64,000 nt of DNA, taken from assembly GCF_023701485.1 (NCBI RefSeq), contig NZ_JAMQBK010000029.1:62001-126000 (forward strand), written 5' to 3'. A program made the translations under genes and the position numbers. This stretch comes from Aporhodopirellula aestuarii. GTDB lineage: Bacteria > Planctomycetota > Planctomycetia > Pirellulales > Pirellulaceae. The notes beneath the pieces are model-generated. The model made no database searches. It had not been told where the DNA came from and saw only the letters and a list, made by a program, of their open reading frames with translations. Shown here one piece after another: positions 1 through 9,140 of this stretch (its first letter is position 1; every line of letters begins with the position of its first letter).

Positions 1-80
1 CGAAGGATCACCCCTACCCGATTCGTGACGGCGAACCTCCCGCTCGTTCGATCACGATGATACGACAGGTGCAAAAATGA
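1..80 (+). CDS. 3' end of an upstream gene (partial, unidentified)
   Basis: One frame (bases 3-80) is open from the window edge and ends at a TGA that overlaps the ATG of the next gene (ATGA, 77-80). The visible tail reads DHPYPIRDGEPPARSITMIR. The stop/start overlap is the usual sign of two translationally coupled genes, so this is probably the C-terminus of a gene in the same operon as the diheme cytochrome. About 25 residues are too few to name a family, and an accidental open frame cannot be excluded. Confidence 0.4.
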   Translation, partial: KDHPYPIRDGEPPARSITMIRQVQK

Positions 81-1696
81 ACTCACGGTTTCTCTGCTGT
101 CTCGTTTTGGCGATGGTTCCCGTGACCGCGTCGGCGGTGGCTCCCAATGCCCTTTTGCTCGGATCTCAGCTATTCGAGCATGAGTGGCAGTCGCAGAACC
201 CCGCCCTCGGCAGTGATGGTTTGGGGCCGTTGTTCAATGCCACGTCCTGTGCGACCTGCCATCGACAAGGCGGTGTCGGCGGCGGTGGCGAAGCGGAATT
301 TAATGCCAAATCGATCGGGATCGAGTCGATCAAGATTCAAGGGAGCGGATTAACGAGCGCGCGACTGGCCGAAATGATCTCGCGTTTCCATCCGGGATTT
401 GTGATCGCAGAGGGAAGTATCCTCAATGTCTTGCCGCTGGCTCATCACGGCGGCACGGACGTGGCTCGCAAACTTCATGATGCCATGACGTTGGTTACCT
501 CAGCCGATTATTCGGAATCAGGAGGCCCGATCGATGCATCGGAAGTGCGAATCGCCAACGCGTCACCAATCGTCTTTGAGCAGAATATCGATGGTTATCA
601 AGTTCGCATCACCGCTCGCATGTATGGGCGTAACACGACCGCACTTTTTGGCAGCGGATTGATTGACCGCGTTCCGGACAAATTGCTCGATCGACAAGTT
701 CGTATCCAACAACAGCACCCTGAAATTAGCGGCCGACCCTCAACACTCCCCGATGGCCGTTACGGCAAATTTGGGTGGCGAGCAAACGTTGCGTCATTGT
801 TCGAATTCAACGATCAGGCTTGTGCGAACGAGATGGGACTGCAAACGCGACGTAAAAAACAGTCTGATGACGCAACCAATCGAGCGTACAGCAACGCTTC
901 GTTTGATATCACCGATGGGCAGGTCGAGGCGCTGACGCAGTTTGTCGCCGCACTGCCGGCACCGACACGGTATGTCACGCATGATCAGGCTCACCTCGCT
1001 TCGGTCCGCAACGGCGAAGCGGTCTTTAATCGCGTTGGTTGTGCGGTATGCCATGTCCGTGATATGGGCGTCGCCAAAGGGATTTACAGCGACCTGTTGC
1101 TGCATGACATGGGAAGCGAATCAATCGATCTGAATCATGCTGAGCCTTACGTGGTGCGACGAACCATCATGGATAATGAAGTCGACAGTACGTATGCGGC
1201 CGGTTCCGTCGTAGGCCGGACGCCGTACTATGGACCGGCGACTTTGTTACCTTTACCCGTCGCCAAGCCAACAAATATTGACGTGTTACCGGATTCGCCG
1301 GTTAGGAGTTACCGATCGCCAAATTCGTTCGATTTTGTTTCTCCGAGTCAACCAGAGACGTTGGTGTCGTTTCGTTTGATCGACTCGGCACTCAATCCCG
1401 ATACTGAGAACAACTCCGTCGCTCGGCAGAGGTCTCGTAGTGTCGCTACGCGGATTGATCGTTATGAGCGAATGGAAATCGAGCCGACCAACTTCAACCA
1501 AGAATGGCGAACGCCTCCTCTGTGGGGACTGCGTGATTCGGCCCCTTATATGCATGATGGTCGAGCGGAGACTCTGCTTGAATCGATCGCGATGCATGAC
1601 GGGGAAGCCGCGGGAACGCGAGACCGGTTTCTTTCGTCGTCCTACGAAGATCGGCAAGACCTGATCGCGTTTCTTGAAACGTTGGTGGCGCCGTAA
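77..1696 (+). CDS. Diheme cytochrome c family protein, DUF1111 (thiol oxidoreductase-like)
   Basis: A 539-residue secreted protein with an N-terminal signal peptide (hydrophobic core at residues 6-20, cleavage near TASA-VA). Two c-type haem motifs are visible, CATCH at residues 58-62 and CAVCH at about 322-326. A C-terminal block PPLWGLRDSAPYMHDGRAET is typical of the DUF1111 di-haem oxidoreductase family, which resembles MauG and bacterial cytochrome c peroxidases. It should act in the periplasm in electron transfer or oxidation; the substrate of the family is not established. In other bacteria such genes often lie beside imelysin-type iron-uptake genes, but none is visible here. The ATG overlaps the stop of the upstream frame, which supports this start. 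Confidence 0.85.
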   Translation: MNSRFLCCLVLAMVPVTASAVAPNALLLGSQLFEHEWQSQNPALGSDGLGPLFNATSCATCHRQGGVGGGGEAEFNAKSIGIESIKIQGSGLTSARLAEMISRFHPGFVIAEGSILNVLPLAHHGGTDVARKLHDAMTLVTSADYSESGGPIDASEVRIANASPIVFEQNIDGYQVRITARMYGRNTTALFGSGLIDRVPDKLLDRQVRIQQQHPEISGRPSTLPDGRYGKFGWRANVASLFEFNDQACANEMGLQTRRKKQSDDATNRAYSNASFDITDGQVEALTQFVAALPAPTRYVTHDQAHLASVRNGEAVFNRVGCAVCHVRDMGVAKGIYSDLLLHDMGSESIDLNHAEPYVVRRTIMDNEVDSTYAAGSVVGRTPYYGPATLLPLPVAKPTNIDVLPDSPVRSYRSPNSFDFVSPSQPETLVSFRLIDSALNPDTENNSVARQRSRSVATRIDRYERMEIEPTNFNQEWRTPPLWGLRDSAPYMHDGRAETLLESIAMHDGEAAGTRDRFLSSSYEDRQDLIAFLETLVAP

Positions 1697-1723
1697 GACG
1701 GTGGTGGCCGCTAAACGCGATCT

Positions 1724-1765
1724 GAGCTGGGAGCTGGGAGCTGGGAGCTGGGAGCTGGGAGCTGG
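1724..1765. repeat. Six perfect tandem copies of a 7-bp unit (GAGCTGG)
   Basis: The unit GAGCTGG is repeated six times without a mismatch, followed by a decayed seventh copy (GAGTTGC). It lies in the gap between the stop of the DUF1111 gene (1696) and mnmE. Because 7 is not a multiple of 3, length changes here would shift frame in a gene, which fits its non-coding position. Confidence 0.9.
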
Positions 1766-1894
1766 GAGTTGCGGACTGCGTAGGCGAAATGGATTACGCG
1801 TTGCAAACCTGACGGCGGGCGTCGATGATACGCGGTTCGTTCTCCGCAATCACGTTCGCGCCCGTACAGGTATGCCGCCATTAACCACCTAACT

Positions 1895-3301
1895 CTGGAC
1901 GACACGATCATCGCAGTCGCCTCGCCGCTCGCTCCGGCCCCCCGCGGAATTGTGCGGATGTCGGGCGGGCAGGTCGTTGCGATTCTGCAGCGGGTGAATT
2001 TGATCGCGGGTGAATTGGCCGACCGTCGGACGCGGCGTTATCCGTCTCGTCTCGATTTGGGCGATTTGCTCGGCGAGATCGATGTGGACGTGATGTTGTG
2101 GCCGACGTCTCGGAGTTACACCGGGCAACCCTCCGCGGAACTGCACCTGATCGGGTCGCTGCCGATTCTCGATGCGGTGGTCGATCGGTTGATCGCCGCC
2201 GGAGGCCGCGCGGCGCGTGCGGGTGAATTCACTATGCGTTCCTTTTTGGCGGGACGACTGGATTTGCCGCAGGCCGAAGCGGTGTTAGGGGTTATCGATG
2301 CGGAAGATCCGGGCACGCTGAATCAGGCTCTCTCGCAACTCGCCGGCAATCTCTCACGCCCTCTTCAGACTGCTCGCGGGGAGTTGCTCGATCTGCTCGC
2401 CGATGTCGAAGCGGGGCTGGATTTCGTCGATGAAGACATTGAGTTCATTGAGGATGCCGACCTGATCGATCGGCTCGAACAACTCCGCAACTTGCTCGGC
2501 CGCACGAGTGAACAACTTCGCGAACGTTCGGCCTCGACGTCCTCACTTGAAATTGTTTTGCGAGGGCTTCCCAACGCGGGTAAGAGCTGTTTGCTGAACG
2601 CCTTGTCGCAAACTGAATCCGCGATCGTTACCGAACAAGCCGGTACGACTCGCGACAGTATCTCCGTTTCGTTTGAAGTCGATGGATATTCGGTTCGAGT
2701 AACCGACACAGCCGGGATTGAATGGCGGGCGGCGAACGATCCCGACGCGGCGGTATTAGAAAAGGCCCAGCGACAAGCGATCGAAGCGGCGTCCCGTGCC
2801 GATTTGTGCTTGTGGTGTGTTGACGCCAATAGTCAGGAACCAGAATCTGCGCTGGAGAATCTGCAAGCGATGATCACGGACCGCCAACCTCACAAAAAAT
2901 CGATCGAGAATTGGGTGTTGCTGACGAAGGCGGATTTGGTGTCGGAGCCTCCCAAATGGATCGATGTTCTCGGCTCGATGGGGATTGAGTCGATGATGAT
3001 CAGCACGCTAGCGGGCACCGGCATGAGTGAACTCGGCAACAAAATTGCCGCGGCCGCCGAGCGGATCGACGCGACGGAAGTAGGCAGCGTGATCGGTACC
3101 GCTGCCCGATGTCGTGGTTCGTTGATGGGAGCGATCGACGCGATTGTGCGCGCCATTGACGCGACGCAAACGCAAGCCGGGCATGAACTCGTCGCCACCG
3201 AAATACGTTCCGCGGCGGAACTGATCGGCGACGTCACGGGAGAAGTCTACACCGACGATCTACTCGACCGAGTGTTCAGCCGGTTTTGTATTGGGAAGTA
3301 G
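1895..3301 (+). CDS. mnmE: tRNA uridine-5-carboxymethylaminomethyl(34) synthesis GTPase MnmE
   Basis: MnmE works with MnmG to modify the wobble uridine of certain tRNAs in the cytoplasm. Numbered from the GTG at 1952, the protein shows the folate-binding-domain motif SYTGQPSAE (55-63), the P-loop GLPNAGKS (205-212), the potassium-loop/G2 region GTTRD (231-235), G3 DTAG (252-255), and the C-terminal CIGK that carries the catalytic cysteine. The first ordinary start is GTG 1952, but the frame is open upstream to 1829 and encodes DDTIIAVASP, the conserved N-terminus of the family. The only start-like codons there are CTG 1895 and ATT 1880; CTG 1895 is used here. G4 reads TKAD rather than NKxD. 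The identity is secure; the start is not. Confidence 0.92.
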   Translation: MDDTIIAVASPLAPAPRGIVRMSGGQVVAILQRVNLIAGELADRRTRRYPSRLDLGDLLGEIDVDVMLWPTSRSYTGQPSAELHLIGSLPILDAVVDRLIAAGGRAARAGEFTMRSFLAGRLDLPQAEAVLGVIDAEDPGTLNQALSQLAGNLSRPLQTARGELLDLLADVEAGLDFVDEDIEFIEDADLIDRLEQLRNLLGRTSEQLRERSASTSSLEIVLRGLPNAGKSCLLNALSQTESAIVTEQAGTTRDSISVSFEVDGYSVRVTDTAGIEWRAANDPDAAVLEKAQRQAIEAASRADLCLWCVDANSQEPESALENLQAMITDRQPHKKSIENWVLLTKADLVSEPPKWIDVLGSMGIESMMISTLAGTGMSELGNKIAAAAERIDATEVGSVIGTAARCRGSLMGAIDAIVRAIDATQTQAGHELVATEIRSAAELIGDVTGEVYTDDLLDRVFSRFCIGK

Positions 3302-3323
3302 CTCGACGGTTGTCGCAGGTCAC

Positions 3324-3686
3324 TCAGTCGTCTTCGCGTCGCAATCTTGCGAACGTATACAGTCCTGAGTGATGCCCGTCGCTGAATGCGATGTTGTACG
3401 CGTAGGTGCCCACCGGTTGCATTCCTTCGATTCGCGTCGGCCGAGCTTCGGCGGCGCTGAGTACGGGCAGCCCGATCGGTTTGGCCTTCTGAGTCGATTC
3501 CGCGACCTCATCATCGCCGTGAAGTTGGCCGCGTTTTTCGCGGCATGTTGCGCAGGGGCACGCGTTGCGCAGTTGCTGCGCGGTCCACTGCGTCACCTCT
3601 CCATCACTCCACGTGATTCGAATGCCGGTGTCGCCGATTCGCTCGATCGCTTTGGGTGAGTATGCCACCGGATCGTCCATTTTCAT
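3324..3686 (-). CDS. DUF971 domain protein
   Basis: A 120-residue protein whose central part (GIRITWSDGEVTQWTAQQLRN followed by CPCATCREKRG) is the DUF971 domain, also found at the N-terminus of gamma-butyrobetaine hydroxylases and fused to Mrp/ApbC iron-sulfur carriers. The C-terminal half has the family's YAYNIAFSDGHHSGLYTF block. Its start lies 4 bp after the stop of the dehydratase upstream, so the two are co-transcribed. The three clustered cysteines suggest metal or iron-sulfur handling, and the neighbour is a predicted iron-sulfur dehydratase; a role in its maturation is inference. An alternative ATG lies two codons downstream. Confidence 0.8.
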   Translation of the reverse strand: MKMDDPVAYSPKAIERIGDTGIRITWSDGEVTQWTAQQLRNACPCATCREKRGQLHGDDEVAESTQKAKPIGLPVLSAAEARPTRIEGMQPVGTYAYNIAFSDGHHSGLYTFARLRREDD

Positions 3687-3690
3687 CGTT

Positions 3691-5688
3691 TTATCTTTTG
3701 GTGTTTTCGCGAGCCGTCTTGCCCGCCTCGAGCGTTGCCAGAATTTCATCGACATCATACACACACCCGCCCCAGGTTCCGCCACCGATCTGTTGCAACG
3801 CCGCCCAGAGTCGCGTGTCGTCGGGGATCGCCGCATCGACTTGCAGATGAGGATGGCGTGAACGTGTGGCAAGAGCCTCGGTCGGCAGAACGCCGTCATG
3901 GGTTTCGACTAGGTCGACGTGTCCCTCAAGAGTGCTGCGGTTGATTTCGATTTCGATCACGTCCCCATCTCGGACACGTCCGATCGGACCATCCGCGAGT
4001 GCCTCTGGGCCAACGTGTCCGATGCAGGCGCCCGTGCTAACGCCGGAGAACCTCGCGTCGGTGATCAACGCGACCTCTTTGCCGAACGACAGGTACTTTA
4101 ACGCAGACGTGATTTGGTAAGTCTCTTCCATCCCGCATCCGATGGGGCCACGCCCGATCAGCACGATCACGTCGCCCGATTCGATCGGCGAATCCGTTTG
4201 CCCTTTCACCGCGCGTATCGCGTCACGTTCTGTGGTGAAGACGCGTGCCCTTCCTCGCTTGCGGTACACGCCGTCTTCATCGATCACACTTGGGTCGATC
4301 GAGGTGGCTTTGATCACGGAGCCTTCTGGGCACAAGTTTCCTTTGGGGAAACATACAGTACTCGTCAGTCCTGCTTTGCGGGCCACGGTAGGTGACATGA
4401 TCACGTCATCGGGGTCCACGCCGTCGGCCAATCGCAATCGTTCACGACATACCTCTCGCCGTGGTGATGTTTCCCACGCATCGAGAATCTCGTCCCAAGT
4501 CATGCCGGAAACCGTCTTCGCGTCGGTGTTCCACAATCCTGCCCGGCGGAGATGTAACGCGACTTCGGGGACTCCACCGGCCAAGAAAAATTGCACCGTC
4601 GGATGGCCCACTGGGCCGTTGGGGAGGCAGTCGACGAACCGGGGAACTTGTTGATTGATCCGCGAGAAATCATCCACGTTGGGACGTCGAATTCCCGCCG
4701 CTGCGGCGATCGCAGCGATGTGCAGCAACAGATTGGTGCTGCCCCCGACCGCAGCGTGCATTCGCATCGCGTTTTCAAACGCTGCTTCGGTCAGGATATC
4801 GCTTAGCGTGATCCCCGACGCGTGCATCGCCGCAGCGGCCGTAGCGGAATCTCGAGCCAAACGGGTCCAGATTGGTTGTCCACTCGGAGCGAGCGCCGCA
4901 TGCGGAACCGTCATGCCGAGTGCTTCTGCGATGACTTGGCTTGTCGCCGCTGTGCCGAGAAACTGGCACCCGCCACCGGGAGTCCCGCAAGCGCGGCATC
5001 CCGCAACAGAAGCTTCTTCGAGCGACATTTCGCCGCGCGAATAACGGGCGCCGATCGTTTGCACTTTTCCAGCGTCTTCGCCGATTGTCGGTGGTAAGGT
5101 CACGCCGCCGGGAACCAAAACGTTCGCCAGATGACCGGTTCCCGCGAGCGCCATCATCATGGCGGGTAGTCCTTTGTCGCACGTCGCGATGCCGATCACG
5201 CCTTTGCGTTGGGGCAACGAACGGATCAATCGACGCATCACGATCGCGGCGTCGTTGCGATAGGGCAACGAATCAAACATGCCGTGCGTGCCCTGCGTTC
5301 GACCGTCACACGGGTCACTGACGAACGCGGCGAACGGGACGCCGCCGTGCGTCTCAATCTGTTCCGCGGCGGCGCGGACGAGCAGGCCAACTTCCCAATG
5401 GCCGGTGTGATAGCCGAGTGCCACGGGCGTGCCGTCGGGATTCCGGACGCCCCCTTGCGTGCTCATGATCAAATACTGATCGCCGAGCACGCGGCGCGGG
5501 TCGAATCCCATGCCGACACTTTGCGTTAGACCGAAGAGATCCCCGCTGGTCCATTCGCGCAGGATCTCGTCGCTGAGTGGCAAACTGCCTTGAGGCCCGT
5601 CCGCCTTTGTCGCTAACGACTCGGGCGGATCGAGGGCTGAAAAGTAGTCAGGACGGGGAGGAGGCGTGACCGGTCGCTTTTCAATCAC
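3691..5688 (-). CDS. YjhG/YagF-family sugar-acid dehydratase (IlvD/Edd superfamily), likely D-xylonate dehydratase
   Basis: A 665-residue enzyme that matches, as far as I can recall the sequence, the E. coli YjhG/YagF D-xylonate dehydratases along its whole length, more closely than it resembles IlvD or Edd. Diagnostic blocks are [93 protein letters not shown] and the C-terminal GGTWGGC. The cysteines in the CDGR, CDKG and GGGC blocks are the expected iron-sulfur ligands. It would convert an aldonic acid to its 2-keto-3-deoxy acid in the cytoplasm. It overlaps the zinc peptidase by 8 bp and is followed 4 bp later by the DUF971 gene. The exact substrate cannot be read from the sequence. Confidence 0.88.
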   Translation of the reverse strand: MIEKRPVTPPPRPDYFSALDPPESLATKADGPQGSLPLSDEILREWTSGDLFGLTQSVGMGFDPRRVLGDQYLIMSTQGGVRNPDGTPVALGYHTGHWEVGLLVRAAAEQIETHGGVPFAAFVSDPCDGRTQGTHGMFDSLPYRNDAAIVMRRLIRSLPQRKGVIGIATCDKGLPAMMMALAGTGHLANVLVPGGVTLPPTIGEDAGKVQTIGARYSRGEMSLEEASVAGCRACGTPGGGCQFLGTAATSQVIAEALGMTVPHAALAPSGQPIWTRLARDSATAAAAMHASGITLSDILTEAAFENAMRMHAAVGGSTNLLLHIAAIAAAAGIRRPNVDDFSRINQQVPRFVDCLPNGPVGHPTVQFFLAGGVPEVALHLRRAGLWNTDAKTVSGMTWDEILDAWETSPRREVCRERLRLADGVDPDDVIMSPTVARKAGLTSTVCFPKGNLCPEGSVIKATSIDPSVIDEDGVYRKRGRARVFTTERDAIRAVKGQTDSPIESGDVIVLIGRGPIGCGMEETYQITSALKYLSFGKEVALITDARFSGVSTGACIGHVGPEALADGPIGRVRDGDVIEIEINRSTLEGHVDLVETHDGVLPTEALATRSRHPHLQVDAAIPDDTRLWAALQQIGGGTWGGCVYDVDEILATLEAGKTARENTKR

Positions 5689-6346
5689 GACGTCCTGTCA
5701 GGATGTAGAGGTAGTAGGCGAGTGTCATGATCGACTGCAAAGTCGCCGCGACGTAGGTGAGAGCAGCCGCATTGAGGACCTTGGCGACGTACTTTTCTTC
5801 TTGTGCGGTGATCAAGCCGTACTCGACCAAGTGTTCACGGGCACGACTCGATGCGTTGAACTCAACCGGCAAGTTCACGACTTGGAAAAACACCACAGCC
5901 GAGAACAAGGCCACGCCGACCCACATCAATGCTGGGAACGAAAAAATCGCTCCCACGAACAAGAGTGTCGCGCCGATGCCGCTACCAAAGTTTGCTGCTG
6001 GAACGGCGAGGTTCCGAACGACCAGCGGGGCGTACCCTTGCGCGTCTTGGAAGGCGTGGCCAGCTTCGTGGCAGGCTACCCCGAGCGCCGCCATCGAGTG
6101 TCCCCCATAAACGTCCGGGCTCAATCGCAATACCTTGGACCGCGGGTCGTAGTGATCCGATAGTTGGCCAGGAACCTGTTCGATGCCGACGGATTGCAAT
6201 CCAGCCGCATCGAGCATCCGCCGGGCGGCGGTAGCTCCCGACATTCTCGCTGGCACTTGGCTCATCGCCGCGAACGACGACTTAACTTTCCACTGGGCGT
6301 AGAGCCCGAGCAAAAACGGAGGAAGCACAAACAGGAAATAGATCAT
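5681..6346 (-). CDS. Membrane zinc metallopeptidase, YugP family (Zn_peptidase_2)
   Basis: A 221-residue membrane protein with an N-terminal transmembrane segment (residues 1-19), the zinc-binding protease motif HEAGH at 93-97, two adjacent hydrophobic segments at about 118-155, the family block [13 protein letters not shown] (the glutamate being the probable third zinc ligand), and a last hydrophobic stretch near the C-terminus. The size and order match the YugP family of membrane zinc peptidases. Natural substrates of the family are not known to me. It is the first gene of a three-gene minus-strand unit and overlaps the dehydratase start by 8 bp. Confidence 0.87.
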   Translation of the reverse strand: MIYFLFVLPPFLLGLYAQWKVKSSFAAMSQVPARMSGATAARRMLDAAGLQSVGIEQVPGQLSDHYDPRSKVLRLSPDVYGGHSMAALGVACHEAGHAFQDAQGYAPLVVRNLAVPAANFGSGIGATLLFVGAIFSFPALMWVGVALFSAVVFFQVVNLPVEFNASSRAREHLVEYGLITAQEEKYVAKVLNAAALTYVAATLQSIMTLAYYLYILTGRRD

Positions 6347-6756
6347 CGGTGGTTTGTTCGTTGGTTAAGTGAAAGGAGAGACCCCGCTCGGAAAAGTATC
6401 CAAATGGAGTCAACCGCCATTTCGGCAGCTATTCAATACTGTCTCATCTAATACGCAACAATCGGACCAACGTTCGCATCCTCGACCCAGGACGATACCA
6501 AATCGGAGTTAAGTCGTTCTGGTTAGGGCGGTTACGGCGTCGTTGGTGTGCGTCGGTCTACCAGGAAACAACGGACGACGGATCCGCAGGCACCAGACGC
6601 TGACCAGCGGACTTGGGAGCTGATGGGGCCTCGAACGGTCAAACCTGTTGGTTGGTCTCAATCTTGATAGGCCTGTTTTTACGGAAAGGTGGGTGGGGTT
6701 GAAGAGAGATTTGTGGGCGTTGTCCGTGAAAAACTCCGGAAGTGGCACTCCGAATA
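6347..6756. other. Intergenic stretch with no recognised gene
   Basis: About 410 bases between the start of the zinc peptidase gene and the end of the next minus-strand gene. Short open frames on both strands have no recognisable protein features, and I see no strong hairpin, tRNA or repeat. The promoter of the peptidase-dehydratase-DUF971 unit should lie in its left part. Confidence 0.5.
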
Positions 6757-7311
6757 TTAAGTCCTTGTTTCGTGTGATCGAGTTGGGGCCACGTGGCGCC
6801 GATTTCGTTCAGCGATTAGTTGACGGCGGCGTTCATGGTATCGCCGTTTGCGTCGCTCGTAGTCATCGGCCTTTTTGCAGGTTGAGATGATCCCGAAGAT
6901 TGCCATGCAGACAAATAGGATTCCAAACAACGCCATCGGTGGAAACGCGATTCCAGCTACGAACGTCCAGAAAATGCCAAAGGCAACGACAAAGCCTCCC
7001 ACGACAACTGTTACCCCTTTTTCGGGAACGCTCTCGCTGCCGTTCTTATTGGTGACCATGAGTTCGCGGCGATCGCGTTCCCACTCGCGGTCGAGTCGGT
7101 CGATTTCAGAGTCGCCCTTGAGCATTTCGACGTCGCGCACGAGTGCGTTCGTCGTTTGTTTGATTTCTTCCAACAGCTCGGTCGAGTAACTGCTGCCGGT
7201 ATGATGAATCGCGAGGTGGGCGTTGCAGTATCCGCAGGTGACGAACTTGGCCGACTTGCGAACTTCGATGGGGGCGCCGCAATGATTGCAGCAGAGCGAA
7301 ATGAGTTTCAT
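6757..7311 (-). CDS. Zinc-ribbon membrane protein, function unknown
   Basis: A 184-residue protein starting MKLISLCCNHCGAPIEV. Residues about 7-31 form a four-cysteine zinc ribbon (CNHC and CGYC). A charged helical region with coiled-coil character follows (about 50-90), then two hydrophobic segments separated by a short turn (about 100-143), and a very basic tail. The ATG at 7311 is chosen because the ribbon begins right after it; a longer frame upstream overlaps the ComM gene and looks unrelated. It lies 10 bp after the ComM stop, so it may be co-transcribed. No function can be assigned. Confidence 0.7.
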   Translation of the reverse strand: MKLISLCCNHCGAPIEVRKSAKFVTCGYCNAHLAIHHTGSSYSTELLEEIKQTTNALVRDVEMLKGDSEIDRLDREWERDRRELMVTNKNGSESVPEKGVTVVVGGFVVAFGIFWTFVAGIAFPPMALFGILFVCMAIFGIISTCKKADDYERRKRRYHERRRQLIAERNRRHVAPTRSHETRT

Positions 7312-7321
7312 CGTTAAGTTG

Positions 7322-8863
7322 CTATACCCACAAATCGGCGTCAAGGTTTCGGTAGCTGATCGCTTCGGCGAGATGTTCTTCACCGATTCGGTGGCTGCCC
7401 GCGATGTCGGCAATGGTTCGCGCCACCCGTAGGATCTTATCGTGTGCCCGAGCGGAGAGCCCTAGCGATTCGACGCCCGCACGTAGCAATTGTACGCTGG
7501 CCGGTTCCAATTCGCAGTACTGCCTCACTTGGCGACTCGTCATTTGGGCGTTGTATCTTACTGGACTATCGCGGAATCGTTCGCTTTGTGCTTCGCGGGC
7601 ACGCATCACGTTTTCCCGCATCATCTCGCTGCTCTCACTCGTTGTCGTTTTTGCCGACAATTCCTCGAACGGGACCGCGGGCACTTCGATGTGAATGTCG
7701 ATCCTGTCTAATAAGGGGCCACTAATCTTTCCCATGTACCGTTCGATTTGGGGTGGCGTGCAATTACAACTGCGTCGCGGATCGCTGCGGTACCCGCACG
7801 GACACGGGTTGGCGGCCGCGATCAACATGAAATCGGCGGGGAACGTGGTGCTTCGAAGTGCACGTGAGATGGTCACGATGCCGTCTTCGAGTGGTTGCCG
7901 CATCACCTCGAGCGTCTTGCGATTGAACTCCGGCAGTTCATCGAGAAACAGAATCCCGTTGTGAGCTTTGCTGATCTCGCCGGGAGAAGGCGGGCTGCCG
8001 CCTCCGACCAAACCCGCATCGCTGATCGTGTGATGCGGGCATCGAAAGGGGCGTTTTGCGATCAACGGCTGCTTCGCCGGTAATTGGCCGACAGCACTGT
8101 AAATCCGCGTCGTCTCGATCGATTCGGCGGGAACCAACTGCGGTAGGATCGTCGGGATGCGTTTGGCAAGCATCGTTTTGCCCGACCCCGGCGGCCCGAT
8201 CATCAGCAGATTATGTCGTCCGGCGGCTGCGAGCGTCATCGCACGTTTGGCCATTTCTTGGCCGCGAACGTCGGCAAAGTCGACGTCGTATTCGCTGAAG
8301 CGTTCGAACAATTCTTCGATACGGCTTGGAACGGCGGGGATGTCGATTTCGCCGGCCAAGAAGGCGACGCACTGTGCCAGAGAATCGACCGCGATGACTT
8401 CGAGGTCTTCGACGACTGCGGCTTCGGGAGCGTTCTCTGCCGGAACGATCAGTCCTTTGAGTGATTGATCTTTGGCCGCTTCGATGGCGATCGACAATAC
8501 TCCCTTGATCGGACGAGTGATTCCCTCGAGGGCCAGTTCGCCGACCACGGCGTAGTCTTCGAGTCGCTCGGCATCGAGTTGTCCGCTTCCGGCGAGCACA
8601 CCCAAGGCGATCGGCAGGTCAAACGAGGGAGCTTGTTTTGGGAGATCACCCGGTGCCAAATTGATGACAACGCGGTCATGCGGCCGGATGTAACCGCTGT
8701 TGGAGATCGCCCGTTCGACCCTGTGGGTGGACTCTTTGACGGCCGTGTCGGGCAACCCAACGAGGATCGTTTTGGGCATGGCGGCGGGTGAGATATCAAC
8801 CTCGACATCCACCGCCATCGCCTCGATCCCGAGCAACGTGAATGTTTTCAGTCGTGCTAGCAT
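7322..8863 (-). CDS. comM: YifB/ComM-family Mg-chelatase-like AAA+ ATPase
   Basis: A 513-residue protein. Residues 1-170 form the ChlI-like fold (GLPDTAVKES at 36-45, DRVVINLAPGDLPK at 63-76). The AAA+ core has Walker A GPPGSGKT at 223-230 and Walker B ILFLDELPEF at 304-313. A cysteine-rich insert NPCPCGYRSDPRRSCNC follows, then arginine-finger and sensor regions, and the C-terminal Mg_chelatase_C domain (SARAHDKILRVARTIADI). ComM proteins are hexameric helicases for branch migration during natural transformation and recombination; the role in planctomycetes is inferred from the family. Length and domain order are normal. Confidence 0.92.
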   Translation of the reverse strand: MLARLKTFTLLGIEAMAVDVEVDISPAAMPKTILVGLPDTAVKESTHRVERAISNSGYIRPHDRVVINLAPGDLPKQAPSFDLPIALGVLAGSGQLDAERLEDYAVVGELALEGITRPIKGVLSIAIEAAKDQSLKGLIVPAENAPEAAVVEDLEVIAVDSLAQCVAFLAGEIDIPAVPSRIEELFERFSEYDVDFADVRGQEMAKRAMTLAAAGRHNLLMIGPPGSGKTMLAKRIPTILPQLVPAESIETTRIYSAVGQLPAKQPLIAKRPFRCPHHTISDAGLVGGGSPPSPGEISKAHNGILFLDELPEFNRKTLEVMRQPLEDGIVTISRALRSTTFPADFMLIAAANPCPCGYRSDPRRSCNCTPPQIERYMGKISGPLLDRIDIHIEVPAVPFEELSAKTTTSESSEMMRENVMRAREAQSERFRDSPVRYNAQMTSRQVRQYCELEPASVQLLRAGVESLGLSARAHDKILRVARTIADIAGSHRIGEEHLAEAISYRNLDADLWV

Positions 8864-9014
8864 TGCGTCATCCCCCGACCCAAAACGGCATCCACGTCAG
8901 TCGCCCCAATCGCACCGGCGTTTACTTATCCTGACGCCCACCAAAACGCGACGCAACAGGGGAGAAAAGTGAGCCCGGCAATCCCCAAAACAAATTGACG
9001 TCACCAACCCTCCT

Positions 9015-9083
9015 CCCAAATGGTGCCACCCACCTACTAGTTGACCCGCTCCCAGATGGTGCCACCCACCTAGTAGTTGACCC
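9015..9083. repeat. Two 33-bp direct repeats upstream of the transposase
   Basis: Copies at 9015-9047 and 9051-9083 differ at two positions and are separated by 3 bp, giving a 36-bp period. Each copy contains GGTGCCACC, whose halves GGTG and CACC pair around one base, followed by a CTACTAG/CTAGTAG hexamer region and TTGACCC. They end 58 bp before the start of the REP-associated transposase. Such enzymes are known to be flanked by the short palindromic repeats they act on, so these are the best candidates for its cognate sites. Confidence 0.8.
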
Positions 9084-9140
9084 GAGATGGGTGATGCGTA
9101 CACTTAATCAGCAACACTTCTCTTTCCACGAGCCGGAAAA

